A stretch of 64,000 nt of DNA from Corynespora cassiicola (Eukaryota; Ascomycota; Dothideomycetes; Pleosporales; Corynesporascaceae): the NCBI GenBank assembly GCA_022059125.1, contig JAEUWY010000015.1:1-64000 (forward strand), read 5' to 3'. The position numbers and the translations under genes are program-made. Numbering within the stretch: position 1 is the stretch's first letter; every line of letters starts with the position of its first letter. Below the pieces are notes generated by a model. The model was not told the origin of the DNA. It saw nothing but the letters and a program-made list of their open reading frames with translations, and did not search any database. Below are positions 47,526-59,301 of the stretch, one piece after another.

Positions 47526-50500
47526 TTCTGCAGATGAAGAGAAAGCTTTCCAGTCAACCGAACTGGTGTTATTTCCACAATATATCGAGTTTGTTGCGCG
47601 ATTATTTCCACACGGACGGAGGCTTTTTATACAGCCGAAGAGTTGGAGTCAGAGCAAGCACGGCCTTTGTTATCACGGCCGATTTAGTCAGTGGGACGCT
47701 ATCTCAGGCGCACGGTGAAACAAAATGTGGCGGTTTGATGCTCTGATGCTAACTTTGAATACGCAAAACCTACAGTATGTTTTGAACGCGAAGGAACTAA
47801 CGCCTTGGGCAGTTTTTAAAATGTCTCTTTGTAAAGACAGTATTTTTTATTTAGCAGATCGAAAATGTCTATAGCACAGCCGAATTTTTCTCGCTCATTA
47901 TAGACGCAGTTGACTAGGGTTAGTTTTATAATATCAGGCCATCCGTACGTAGATTACAAAGTCCATCCGGCAGTGTTAGTTATGTACTCTTCTACAAATA
48001 ACTCCTCAGCCATTGATAGTAACGAACACATCCATATCTGAACCCGTATAGTATTTTTCTTGAAGACAAAGCCCCGTCGTAGTCCAAGCTTAAATCAAAA
48101 CAAGGCTAGAAGAGGACTCGCCCAAATGAAAAACTGAGACATTTTGAATGCAGCTACTTTTTCGCACAGGTCATAGTACTGGATCTGGTATTCATTGTAT
48201 TCCTTTGGATAAATTTATCTGCAACTCAAAGGTAATCACTATGACCTTAATTGGTCGTTGGCCTGTACGCCTAGGGCGCAAGAACATGATCACATATATG
48301 CAACCTTTTTCAGTGGCATGTGATATTCTGAGTCGAAACAGATCGCTATAACGCCTCTGCTATTTTCGGCTGCTGCCGTACTTTTGCCACCACGCCATAG
48401 CGCGCGGCGAATTTTTGGCCCCCGACAGCTTGGATCACATTCCAGTTGCGTCAACAAAGACTGGGATTGTACTGATTCTTAACTGATGGAGCTCACTTGT
48501 GCCAGGGGTGTGTGTTCCTATTCATATTACCAATATGTATCCGTGCTGGTTGTGAAATATGAGCAAGACACGCTCATACTTGATCTGACAAAGACCGAAA
48601 TCGGCCAAACGTATCTAGACGATGTCTTATGAGTGTAAGAAGAAATTAAGAGTTGATACCTGCGAATAAAATCACACAGTGTCTTACTTGATGGCCTGTT
48701 GCCCCTACAGTGGCGAAATTCCCTGCGATCAAAGATACCGGGAGCTCAGTCAGTATATGGAACTAAGATCATGGATCAGTACTAAGACTGTCACAATATA
48801 GATTCCACTGTTTGACAGTGAGACAAGTCCACTGCAGGACCTGACAAGCTTTGGCGCTAACATGGAATGCGGACGCCTTGCAATCTCCCCGATGGCTCCA
48901 AGCGCACAGAGTTCACGGGTACCCGGATTTCAAAAGAAGCGATTCCATAGTTCTACTCAAATAAGCAAAGAACGCATTGGTCCAAGATCTAATCTGTTAC
49001 TGAAGCTAGTCAATCGCGTTGTTGGGTGTGCCGATAAGACAGCGTTGCTCAACATCCAACCCACCATAATTGGCACCTTGAGAAGTTGCCTATGGCACTG
49101 AGACAAACCCACATCCTCCCAATGCTCTATCCTGGTAAGTTAAATCCGCCATAATACCCCTTCTTTGACCCAACGTTGGGGAATGACACGTCCTATCAGC
49201 TCGGTGGTAAGCATCTGTGCCACAGCACGTGCCTGCTGTTCAATAACCTCAGCTGTTATACCCAGCACGACCCATGAGTTGGCCCGGCACTGGCAATGTC
49301 AATGCTGCTCTCTTGACAATGGCGGGTATACTTTGAAGCATATTTGGGTTGCTCGTGCACCCAACAATCAGCGCTAGCGCCACACGCTCGTCGGCCTCCC
49401 CCGAAAACATCAAACGAAGCGCCAAGGCCACGGCCCAGAGTGAAAACTGAATGTGAAAATCCGTGTTTACTACACCACTGAGCGTTTTACGCCTCTTTTG
49501 TTTTCCTGCCTGATTAGGAAGGTGGTGAGTGAAAGTTTCGGATTTCAAGTGGCCGAGAAAGAAGCAGAGAAGTAGAGAGGTTCATGCACTTCACATCGAA
49601 CTTCTAACATATTAAAAGACTATTGCATGCGAAGAAAGGGATACATGAAAAGGGTTTTTGAAAGAACAAAGATTACGAAGTGCAAAGGAATCAGATCGGT
49701 GAAATGGAGAAAACAAGAGAGAGGATGCAACCCACTTTCAAATCCCTAAAGCAATGTTCCTAACATCTTCAATGGTGGCATCCACCCGTTCCTGGAAGCG
49801 GATGGGCCAACGCTGATGAAGACTTATTCATAGCAGTGTGGAATCCTGTTCTGAGCGGACCGCTCCCTGCATTTGGGTCTCCGCTGAGCTGAGAACGGTT
49901 TTGGGTGGTACATTAAAGAACCATAAAGCTGACTCCGTTTGGTTGGAAGTTTGCCCTCCCTTTCCAATACCGCGATGGCGATGGCTTCCCCATCTTGCTC
50001 CAAGATGGGATTTTATTCTGGTAGATTCGGTATAGATTCAGTTGCCAGGCATTTTCCAACCCTGCAGCTAGTAAGATGAAGGTAGTCCTCCTCATTTTTC
50101 CTTCTCCATGGGTGGCGTACAGACGCTAACATAATCTCTTGGCGCGCATTTAAGCTTAGTCATCAGACTCCTCGACAATAAGAGGCCTATGGCGGTATAC
50201 CAAATGCTGAAATATAGCGCGTGCTGAGCTCCGATCCCGTTCGCCAATCGAATTGACGGCTTTTGCATGATTTCACGAGGTATGCTGCCAAAAAGAGAGC
50301 ATTTCGTGGGACATGTCCCTGCATGCTCGTAACATGCCATATCCCATTCTCTACCCATGCCATGTATAATAAAGAACCTTCCCCATCTTCTCTCTCCAAA
50401 GAAAAAAAAAAGAGAAGGATTTTCGCGCAATACATACAACATGTTGCGCCTCCTCTTGAAATAACAATTCCAAAGTCGAACCTTTCCAGTCCATTCCTCC

Positions 50501-50964
50501 CATTCCATGCCGTCCCCCCTTCCCATTTGAAATTGCCCGCTGAAGATACAAACTCCGTAAGCGCCCTTCCAGAGAACCCTCCAGCCCCGGCCTCGTCCCT
50601 GGAAAATGGATGATAGCTGGCCCGCAACGGCGGATAATGGTGGTATAGTAGTAACACAAAATGCTCTGGCCCCTTGCGTCTCTCCCACGGCCAGGGGCTC
50701 GCTCGTCATCCGTCGCTTTATCCGCTTTGCGTCGCATAAGAGAGGAAAGAATTCTAGTGGGTTACGCTCCATGGATGAGAGAATAAAACATGTTTAAGAC
50801 AGGGGAAAGAAGAAGAAGAAAAAAGTCATGCAGGTCTTTGAGAAATGCCGAAACTCCAAAGATGCAGCAGTCGTGTTGTGTTGCAGACACAATAATGTAT
50901 CGAGGACATGGAGGAAATACATAGGGTGGGATCGAGTCGCGTCGAGTCGGGGTATCACAATGGT
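47526..50964. other. Gene-poor region, 3.4 kb
   Basis: No gene is supported apart from a possible relic at 49140-49548 on the minus strand. The rest is mixed, moderately AT-rich sequence with short chance frames. It lies upstream of copy B and downstream of the glycosyltransferase gene. Confidence 0.4.
49140..49548 (-). pseudogene. Possible coding relic, family not recognised
   Basis: A leftward frame (WAVALALRLMFSGEADERVA through PVPGQLMG) breaks near 49265. A second frame then continues with protein-like text (ITAEVIEQQARAVAQMLTTE) to a stop at 49140. The gap between them is too short for an intron, so this looks like the tail of a broken gene. I do not recognise the family. Confidence 0.3.
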
Positions 50965-52233
50965 TTAGAAGCCTTCGTCCTTTTGGTTCTTGCCCTCCGT
51001 CTCCTTGAGCTTGGCCTTCTCCTCGGGTGTCAGGGGAATCATGTTGGCGCCATCCAACCGGTAGCCCTTTGCGTCGATGATGTGCTCGGTGGCCGTCTGG
51101 TGATACATCTGGTGGAGCCTGGGGAGAAAGTACTGCATGACCGAGTCGGCCATGGCTGGTGCAAGTAGAGCCTTGTTGACCCAAAAGTGGCGAACAAAGA
51201 TGCCCTTGCAGCCGCCGCGATTCTCAGCCTCGGGGGCGCCGTTGGCTTCGACGCAAGGCAGAACCTTGATGTCCTCGGGGCGGTCGTAGTCGTAGCGAAG
51301 ATAGTTGCCAAAGGCAGCCTGCTCGTGGGCCCAGTCCTTCTTCCACCGCGAGCAGCCCTTGTAGCGCGTCTCGGACGGACACTCGGCCCAGTTCTTGTAC
51401 ATTTCCTGGGTGCGCTTGCTCTGCTGGGCAATGACGAAACCCGTGTTGAGGTAGCGGTTGCCCTTGTCGTCGTAGTTTTGCGGCTCGTCGGGGTCGATAG
51501 ACATCATGGCGAGGGTGTCGGGCGTCATCTGCCAGTAGTTGAGGAGCCACTCGAGCGGCAGGTGGGGGTAGTGGAACATGACGTCCGAGTCCATGAAGAC
51601 AATGTAGTCGTGCGTCTTGAGCGCCTCCTTCATCATGGGCACCTTGACCCAGGTGCCCCAGCGGTCGGCATAGTCGGGGGCGCGGATGAACTTGTAGTCG
51701 TAGCCGTGGATGTTGGCGTACATGAAGTGGCTCAGCATGCCGGCAGACAGCGGGCGCATGCCCTTCCATTTGAGCTCCTCATTCATGAGCTGGCCGTCGC
51801 CCGTCAGCGGGCGGCTGTCAATGTCCAGAATCAGGACCTTTTTGCCCAGCGGCTTCTTGAAGCGTGGCTCGCCCTGGAGGCGGAAGACCTCGCCATCCTC
51901 GTCGGTAAAGTTGGAGGCGTCGACGGGGTGCAGGATGGGGCTGTAGAGGGCCTTGATGATGGTGGGCATCGAGATGTCGTCGGCGGGCAGCGAGACGTTG
52001 TGGTGATAGGGATATCTGCAGGGCGCATCTGTCAGCGGCGGCGGGAGCCTAGGGCGTCGAGGCCATACTCACTGCGAGGGCTTGTAGTCGTCGGCCATGT
52101 AGCCGGATCCGTAGACGTAGTAGGCGAAGGCGCAGAACATGGGCACCAGGGCGATGAGCAGCACGCGCCGCCAGCGGCCCTGCGGTCCCATGTTGGCGAG
52201 CGACGAGTACGAGTAGGTAGGCGAGGCCGTCAT
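50965..52233 (-). CDS. GT34 (GMA12/MNN10)-type Golgi glycosyltransferase
   Basis: Two exons, 52233-52073 and 52015-50965 (57-nt intron, GTGAGT..GCAG, phase 2), give 403 aa. It is a type II membrane protein: a short cytosolic end (MTASPTYSYSSLANMGPQG), a signal anchor (VLLIALVPMFCAFAYYVYG) and a luminal catalytic domain. Characteristic text includes KKVLILDIDSRPLTGDGQLM, HGYDYKFIRAPDYADRWGTW and the metal-binding DSD in DYIVFMDSDVMFHYP. Conserved cysteine regions and a C-terminal WVNKALLAPAMADSV follow. GT34 members transfer alpha-linked galactose or mannose to N-glycans or wall mannans in the Golgi. Galactosyl versus mannosyl specificity cannot be told here. Confidence 0.85.
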
Positions 52234-53456
52234 GGCTGCGGTGGGATGTCAGAGGGAGGGATGGGGAGGACTGCAGGTGGTCGGAGGCGGCGGAGACGTG
52301 GCCTGGCCAGCGCCGGGGTGCGGGAGGGTGGTGACGACGAGCAGGCGCGCCCGAGACGCCGTGGGGATGCCGTCCGGGCTGTTGAGCGCTGCGAGCAAAG
52401 GAGAGGGCGAGGGCGGCAGCGAGGGCGTGGGTCGCGGCGCAGGAAAAAAAAAAAAGGGCTCCGGGGAGGTGTAGACGGCGGGGACTGAAGGAGCGTGGGA
52501 GAGGAATGGGCGTCAGGGGAGGCAGAGGAAGAGGCAAAGGCGTGGAGGCTTAGTAGAGGGTCGTGGCCTGCATTTGGTATTTCGACGACGCGGCCGGGAT
52601 CCCGCGAGGCCAGGGAGTGCTCCAGAGTCGCCCAGGTAAGCCTTTGGCGCCCGCCGCGCTAGCCCGCATAGGGACTAGCTCCACGTCCGCCCGGCGGTGA
52701 ATTGCCCACTGCCCAGCTGCCCCCCAGCTGCCCCCAGCTGCCCCCCCTTCAGCCCCGGCCTCCCTCCTGCGCCTCCCACTCGCCGTCGCCGGCACTGCAA
52801 TTCTCCTCGGACGGGCACAGGGCTGAGGGTCCCTTATTGTGCCGCCCGCGGCCTGCCAACCAGCCCTCCTACTGTACGTTTCACGCCTCTTCCTGGCCTC
52901 CACCGTCCCGTCGGCCCAGGTTTCAGGCCCCCAAGGCGGTGCACTGGCAAGGGGATGACGATTTTGATTCCTCTGCTGTCCTGCCCAACGGGCGCGAACA
53001 AACGCAGACCACAGCAGACCCGCGTAGATGCCGTCCAAGGATCATTCCGTGTCGCACGCCACAGCCGCACCGTCGCGTATTGGGACCAGCCAGACGCCAA
53101 TAGTGCCAATCCATAAACAAGCAATCAAACGCGCCCTCGAATATCCCGCATTGCGTGGCCGTCGAACCTACCCATCTATCTGGATTTGCACCATCGTGAT
53201 GTACCCTCAGCGCAGACCCAGCGCAGACCCAGCGCAGACCCAGCCGCCGCTCTCTGCCCATTAGGATAGGGCCGACGTGGCTCTGCTAGCCCCATCAGCT
53301 CCTCCATTTTTCTCCGTTGGGGATTTAATCGCCCCGTGGCGGCGAGCACGGCTGGTCCAGAGGGCCGCGTACCATTCCATCCCCTTCGGTCCCCGGCTGC
53401 GGCTGCGTCGGCCCAGCCCAGGTGGAGCGGCGCGTCGCGACCCCCAACGTCCATCG
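52234..53456. other. GC-rich intergenic region
   Basis: 1.2 kb between the start of the glycosyltransferase gene and the stop of the zinc-cluster gene, both leftward. Frames on both strands are chance products of high GC. It contains a C-rich CAGCTGCCCC repeat (about 52712-52747) and the 11-bp array at 53211-53243. Confidence 0.45.
53211..53243. repeat. 11-bp triple tandem repeat
   Basis: CGCAGACCCAG three times with no mismatch, just beyond the 3' end of the zinc-cluster gene. No function is known. Confidence 0.85.
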
Positions 53457-55634
53457 TCACAACAGCCGCAACAGCTCGGCATCCTTTGCGATGCCGGGGC
53501 TGTACTGCCCACAACTCTCAATCAGCGCCATCATGATCTGCACCCACTCCTGCCATCCCGCCGGTAGCGTGTCGCGGAGCTTCGCGTCGGGCGACCGCGC
53601 CACGGCGTGGAAGAGCAGCACCTGTCCAAAGCATTGGCAGCACCATCCAAACTTGAGCGGCAGTGCCGACTTCATCTGCGTGCAGAGCCCCATGGTCGTG
53701 GGCCAGTACATGCCCCCCCGCAGCCCTTCTCGAATCTCGCCGTACTCGCTGTCCGTCGTCTGCCCCGGCGCGTGCAGTGCTTTGTACAGGAACGGACGGC
53801 CAATGTGGAACTTGGCCACCAGGTAGCGACTCCGCAGCATGGCCTTGGCAATGACGTGTGCCGGGCTTGGGGAGTCATCTGCATTCTCGTGGTCGGTAAA
53901 CTGGAGCGAAGGGGGGAGGTTGTTGCGCCACTGCTCTAGCTGGTGGTGCATCTCCGCCGTAATGGTTGGCGTCGGCTGGCCCTCCTTTTCCACAAACGAG
54001 TACAGGTTCTGCCTGATTCGCGTGAGAAGAATGCGATGTGCCGCTTGCGCCAAGAAGTGGAAATTGAAAAACGAATCGTCCTCGTCGACCAAGAGCCCCG
54101 AAATGGAGGTTTTTGGCCGCGGGAACGGAATGAACTTGGGTATCGGCATGTCTGCCTCGTATTCTAGCAGTCCGCTGAGCGGCAGACTGCACTCTTGCGT
54201 GATGACCGTCTCGTACATGAGCGTGTTCCAGAAGAGACGCGAGAACATGTCACCCTCCCACTGGTTGAAGTCGATGGATTCGCTCCTCGCCAGGATGCTC
54301 ATGCAGCAAAAGGCAGCCCGGTTGACCGTAGTCCACGAGTCAATGGGGCGTAGGATCTGCGCGTAGTACGAGGTGGAGAGCATGAGGAACTGGCCCGTTT
54401 GGAGATCGTTTTGGCACATGAGGAATCCAAAACGCTTCCGGGACTCGTTGAAAAACTTTAGCCCCGGGGGCTGGTCAATCACCAGTTCGTACCAATCGGG
54501 ACGAACAAAGCCAGAGGCCGACGTGGGATAGCGAGAAGGCAAAGGGAAGTTGCCCTCTTCGTAGGCCTTGACTGCCAGGCACCCGAGCGCAAGCACATTG
54601 AGCACCAAGCACGTCTCCATGTCGGATCCAAAGTCGTTCTCCATGGCCATGCCTAGCGTGTTGGAAAAGAAGTGGAACTTGTCTAGCACGGGCATGTTTC
54701 GATGGAAGACGGCAAAGTAGGCGTCGGCAAGTCCCTTTATGACGGAGAGGGGCAGACTGGTCAGCCATGAGTCTGGATACTGGCCCATGGGATAATTAAT
54801 ATTCATGGGCAACGGCGACCTCTGGTTTTCAATGTCCACGACATAGTCCTTGGGCAGTTCATCACGCGCGGAGACAAATTCGGCCGGCAGAACATGCTTG
54901 ACCGCAGGCCAAAGAGAGACGCCATGCTGGCTGAATGATAGATTCACCTTGCCGTAAGTATCGGCGCCGGGGTGGGGACTTTTGGCGGGAGTCCCAATAG
55001 TTGCAGGCGAGACTCCGTCATGGATGCTACCGCGATCATGGCGAGGGATGGGGTGACCTGGAGTTGGACCTGGGGTAGGGCCTGGAGTAGGTGCGGAGGG
55101 TGTATGCACAAAGGCTCCTGGGCTAGGCTGGGAAAGGGTAGCCATGGGGGACCTGTGATCGTAAGCTGGCGGCGGTGGCGGCGGCGGAGGTGCAGCCCGG
55201 ACGGTGTTGATGGCAGTCGTGAGGTCCTCGACTTTTGCTTCCAGGCGTCTAATGGCATTGATGGCTACCGTCATGGTCTGGTCCTTTCTGGTCTCTCATC
55301 AGTCGAGATGGCTCACGGGACACGGTCGTCTCACTTTGTTGGTCGAGGAGCCTGATATGTGCAATCGATATTCATGGCCTTGCAATAGCCGCATTTTGGA
55401 CGGTCCTCGTCACAGCGCGTCTTCCTGGACCTGCACACATCGCATGCCTACTCGAGTCAGCAGCTGACACGGCAGATGGCGGCTTTTGCGCACCAAGGTG
55501 GCCATGAAGGACCGGGGTTTCTTGAGCGCCGAGCCATCTCCATCCCCACTGCCCTCGCCGTCGACGGGCTGCGCTGGGCCAGATGGATCTGAGTGCGACG
55601 AGTCTGAGATGTTGTCGTGGGTCCTTTTGGACAT
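53457..55634 (-). CDS. Zn(2)-Cys(6) binuclear cluster transcription factor
   Basis: Three exons, 55634-55494, 55447-55335 and 55287-53457 (introns 46 and 47 nt), give 694 aa. The small middle exon carries the whole zinc cluster, C49-x2-C52-x6-C59-x6-C66-x2-C69-x6-C76, with the basic RSRKTR between the second and third cysteines. A short coiled segment (INAIRRLEAKVEDLTTA) after it probably dimerises the protein. Then comes a Pro-rich spacer with a TPGPTPGPTPG repeat and the fungal transcription-factor middle homology region (AYFAVFHRNMPVLDKFHFF, LNVLALGCLAVKAYEEG). It is a nuclear DNA-binding regulator, probably of carbon or secondary metabolism, but the target genes are unknown. The N-terminal ATG (55634) fits the usual acidic/Ser start with a KK basic patch. 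Confidence 0.92.
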
Positions 55635-56259
55635 AGCATATTAGGTCGTCTGCAAGGTGCTGGCTTGGGTGCCGTGATGCAGCGCCGAGGTTGGTGAGTT
55701 TTGTCTGCTGTCGAGGCGAAGATGGATGCGCCTTGCTTGATGGAGACTAGCGATCCACTAGCCCCTGCATCCCGACCCCCGGTCCCGGGGGCAGGCTTTC
55801 ATGTCATTTCATGCCCATGCCCATGCCACACACCTCGTCCCGCCGTTGACAGCCTATGTATTGTGGCTCGGGAGAGCACTTCATCCTCTGCAAACGTTTC
55901 AAGGCTCATTCCCAGCCAGCCCGGCTTCCTCTCATGTCTGCAGCTCCATCCATGCCATGTTCACGTCTTCTCGCCTCCGACAGCTGCCATGGATTCCAGG
56001 GCCTACTTGCGGCGCATATGATGCCAACTAGCCGGCAAGAGCATTGTGGTAGCATGGCAGCAGCGTGAACTCTCCGATCTCACGTGAAAATCCAGGCCAC
56101 GTCTAGCCCTCACTCTCACCTAGACATGCGTTCGCCGCTATTCCCAAAACGGAACAGGGCAAAGGATGAAATCCTGCCAGGACATCTTCTCTCAGCAGTC
56201 CATCGAATTTATTCAAATTAACCCCTCCGACAGCTCAAGCTGGAGGCTTCCCGCAAAAC
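55635..56259. promoter_or_regulatory. Divergent promoter region
   Basis: 625 bp between the leftward transcription factor gene and the rightward F-box-like gene. No gene is seen. No specific site is claimed. Confidence 0.4.
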
Positions 56260-57090
56260 ATGGCTGCGAGGAATCAAGACACTTCGAAGCTGGCAATGCT
56301 GCACGACTCTGAGCAAGCCATCGGCCCAGACTCGACTAGCCATGCCACTCATACAGACGACGCTTCTTCTGTGGGGCTGACCAATGCCCCGGGTCCCGAA
56401 TCCAACAGTCTCCCTAATGAAGTACTTCTCGAAATCTTCGGCTACGCGTTGGCCATGGGTCAAAAGACACCACTTTCTGCCAAAGAATTCCATGCTTGTC
56501 TTTCAAAAGCAGGTCGTCTTGGCAGATTCCTGGCCATTTCCAAAGACACAGTTCCTCTAGTCATCGAATCCTTCTACAAATACTCTAGATTTCAATCACA
56601 CTTCGACTTCCGCAGCCAGTCGATATTTGCGCCTTTCGGCATCAAGCCACTTCTACCACCAACGCATGTCCGACACCACGTCCGCCAGTTCCATGTACAT
56701 ATTTCCCTACATGATTGTGCGTACGGGGATAGCTCACCTACATACGCCACCTTTGAGGAGCTCTCTCGGGGAGTACCAGGCTGGGCACAGCTGGCAACAT
56801 TGACAAACGACATGGGCTTCACAAAGCTCGATCACCTCAACATCACATTAGATCTGAGAAATTGGAACCTTACCGAGGATAAACATGGATTGAAACTAGA
56901 CATCTTACCGTTGGTTCATAACCAAGGCATTTGCGTAAAGGCGCGGTCATTTGAAGTCCAATACACTTTAAACAATAAGTGGTGGAAATCGGTCAATGGT
57001 TCGTGCAAGGACATACATGGTGCTATCAAATGGCAACAGACGGGTAAATGCGATGCAGCCGCGATATTGCCTTGGAATTGTCTCAGATAG
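56260..57090 (+). CDS. F-box-like hypothetical protein, family member 1
   Basis: A single exon of 276 aa. The N-terminal 45 residues are disordered, then an F-box-like segment (NSLPNEVLLEIFGYALAMGQ), then GRFLAISKDTVPLVIESFYK, then a region with a GFTKLDHLNITLDLRNW block and a C-terminal SFEVQYTLNNKWW. The same blocks occur in the gene at 59302 (VPNELLIPIFEHALKTDR, GKFLFISKWSVPMVLDAFYK) and, with changes, in the frameshifted copy at 60406. It may be an SCF adaptor. The C-terminal domain is unknown. Confidence 0.7.
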   Translation: MAARNQDTSKLAMLHDSEQAIGPDSTSHATHTDDASSVGLTNAPGPESNSLPNEVLLEIFGYALAMGQKTPLSAKEFHACLSKAGRLGRFLAISKDTVPLVIESFYKYSRFQSHFDFRSQSIFAPFGIKPLLPPTHVRHHVRQFHVHISLHDCAYGDSSPTYATFEELSRGVPGWAQLATLTNDMGFTKLDHLNITLDLRNWNLTEDKHGLKLDILPLVHNQGICVKARSFEVQYTLNNKWWKSVNGSCKDIHGAIKWQQTGKCDAAAILPWNCLR

Positions 57091-57429
57091 CGTTGGATTC
57101 CTCGGAAACATGTTTCTGAACCGACTCTTCCCCCCCTACATCACTCTCACCACAATCGAAGCTAGATTGGACTTTACGTCACAGCCGCTGTCATCTTCAG
57201 AGCCCCATAGGTTTGCGTAGTCTGTGAGACACGGAGCTGCAAGAATTTTATGCCAAAAACTATTCGGGTGAATCCGTTTTCATGCAGTCTCGCCTGCACC
57301 TTACTGCTAAAGCTCTTATGAGAGCGAAAGTATACAGTGTATATAACGAACAACAAATTCATAAGATATTTTGGCTCGTATACAGTAGTCTGAATTTACC
57401 TATCATCATTCCTAACAGCAACAAAGCCT
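57091..57429. other. Intergenic between convergent genes
   Basis: The 3' flanks of the F-box-like gene and the small secreted protein gene. No gene is seen. Confidence 0.4.
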
Positions 57430-58101
57430 CTACAGTTGAGGGAGAATGGCGTCTTTGAACGTGCCGCAGTGATTCGTTTCCGTGGAGTAAACATTGTGCC
57501 CTTTGATGTCAAAATACGCCTGCCCAATCTTCTTGACATTACTCGCATCCCCCTTCTTCACCGTCGTCTCCTTCTGGTACTTTAATGCCTGCCCCTTTTG
57601 CGTGCCGAGGAACTTGACTGGCCCGCGGAGCATGGCGGTAACGTCGTCCTCGGCCACGACTTGGTCGATAAACACGGCATCAAAGTCCTTGGTCGTCGTC
57701 TTGGCCCCGGCCTTGCCCGTCGTCTTCTCAGTCACCTTGCCCACGAGGACGGCAACGTGTGCGTATCCGAGCGACTGTTGAAGGTCGTACACGTCCTTTT
57801 CTTCCTTTTCGTCGGCCATGGCTTCGGATTTCAGGTCCCATTCGATGGTAAAGACGTAGTAGTCGTTTACGACTAGATTCTTGTGCACTTTTTCGGCGGC
57901 TTCGTAAGCCTTTGTCTTGGAGATGGTCGGTGCTCGTGCAGCAAGTGCATAAGGGTCTAAAGTGCGTGCAGCGATATGTTCGAATGAATGCGGAGAGTGA
58001 CGGTCGATGGGTGCAGTATCGGCGGGAATTCCAATTGGGCTGGCACTGATACTAACAGCGAGGGAAGATAGGAGAGTGGAAAGGACGGTTGAGAACTTCA
58101 T
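57430..58101 (-). CDS. Small secreted protein of unknown function
   Basis: A single exon of 223 aa. The signal peptide is MKFSTVLSTLLSSLAVSISA, followed by a propeptide-like stretch. The body has YEAAEKVHKNLVVNDYYVFT, LGYAHVAVLVGKV and a second half with FDAVFIDQVVAEDDVTAMLR. One cysteine sits near the C-terminus (NHCGTF), so no disulfide core is obvious. I do not recognise the family. The mature protein is Lys-rich. Location between F-box-like genes gives no functional clue. Candidate effector only because it is small and secreted. Confidence 0.8.
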   Translation of the reverse strand: MKFSTVLSTLLSSLAVSISASPIGIPADTAPIDRHSPHSFEHIAARTLDPYALAARAPTISKTKAYEAAEKVHKNLVVNDYYVFTIEWDLKSEAMADEKEEKDVYDLQQSLGYAHVAVLVGKVTEKTTGKAGAKTTTKDFDAVFIDQVVAEDDVTAMLRGPVKFLGTQKGQALKYQKETTVKKGDASNVKKIGQAYFDIKGHNVYSTETNHCGTFKDAILPQL

Positions 58102-59301
58102 GGTACTAAATGAGTGTGTTTGGGTAAAGGGATACCTAAATGAGTGGCTGGAAGAGCTCTGAAAAAAAAAGGCTGACGTTCTGTTAGATAGTGGAAGTAC
58201 AGCTATATTGTATTAGACCTTCACTTTTATAATCTCGCCACATAATTAGGAGTGGATAGTACGCTGTCACGCTATCAGCCTTATTCTTCGTGGTCAGATA
58301 CGCGGCTTTATTTCTCGGCCAAAAACAGAAATGAGTCCAAGAATCGTGTGCACAGGGTACTTCTCCACTCAGCTAAATTTAGTATACTGCTAGCGCATCA
58401 TGTTTGACAACAACCGTTAGAAAAGCCGATGGGAGCAGGCATAACTCAAATGAACGATTCACATAGCCCGCTTCAATAAACTTACTAGTTGCACATGGAA
58501 TGGGATTCTCCAAGTAGCGCTGTATTTACAGCCTTGTACAACTTTACATGTGCCGTAATTAACGTTTTTCGAGGCCTATTTTGAACCTTTCATTACAAGA
58601 CCAGAAACGCTCTCCCCTGGCTCAGAGCATGCTGGCATTATGATAGAAGTTGTAGGAAAGAGGTAAATAATCTTGGAACCAGTGAAAGACATGAAGTATT
58701 TTAGCTCCTTTAGTGCCAGAAAGCACGCCATGTTAAATGCGCTAGGCACTATAAAATAAGGATAAGTCAATGCAGCCATACCTTGTGGCGTTCAGCGTTA
58801 GCATTAAGCATAAGCCCTAATATATTGGACAATTTTTTTTTACAGTATGAATTTGTCCGCAGAAACGTATTTGACTCACAGTACGCATTTTTCAATATTC
58901 TAATAACCACTGAGCATCAAGTACTCATCCCTAACAACCATAAACACAGCAAGTGCGACATCACAAACCTCATCAAATCTCTAACAAGGTTTAAAATCCC
59001 AGAAATCTGCTAAAAGCTTAATAAATAAGCTAAAATGATGGCGGCAATAAGCTTAAACTGATTAGTATAACACAATGCAGAAAAAATTGCAGGACATTTT
59101 GTCTACACAATTTTTTTCATGTGCCACAGCAATGTATAAGTAAATAGTCAATGTACAAATAAAATGAATTGAACGTACTTTACAAAGTAGGGTTATCTTC
59201 TCATCTAAAAATATATAAACGCTACATACAGTGAGCACTCATATTATACCTACCCCACACAGCAACACCACACCCTTAATTTAGAGGCTGCTATAGTTTA
59301 A
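58102..59301. other. Intergenic, 1.2 kb, AT-rich
   Basis: Divergent upstream region of the small secreted protein gene and the F-box-like gene at 59302. No gene is seen. Confidence 0.45.

Noticed and set aside
51187..52488. 433-aa rightward frame over the glycosyltransferase gene
   Set aside because: Antisense shadow; the minus strand encodes a clear GT34 protein with a DSD motif and signal anchor.
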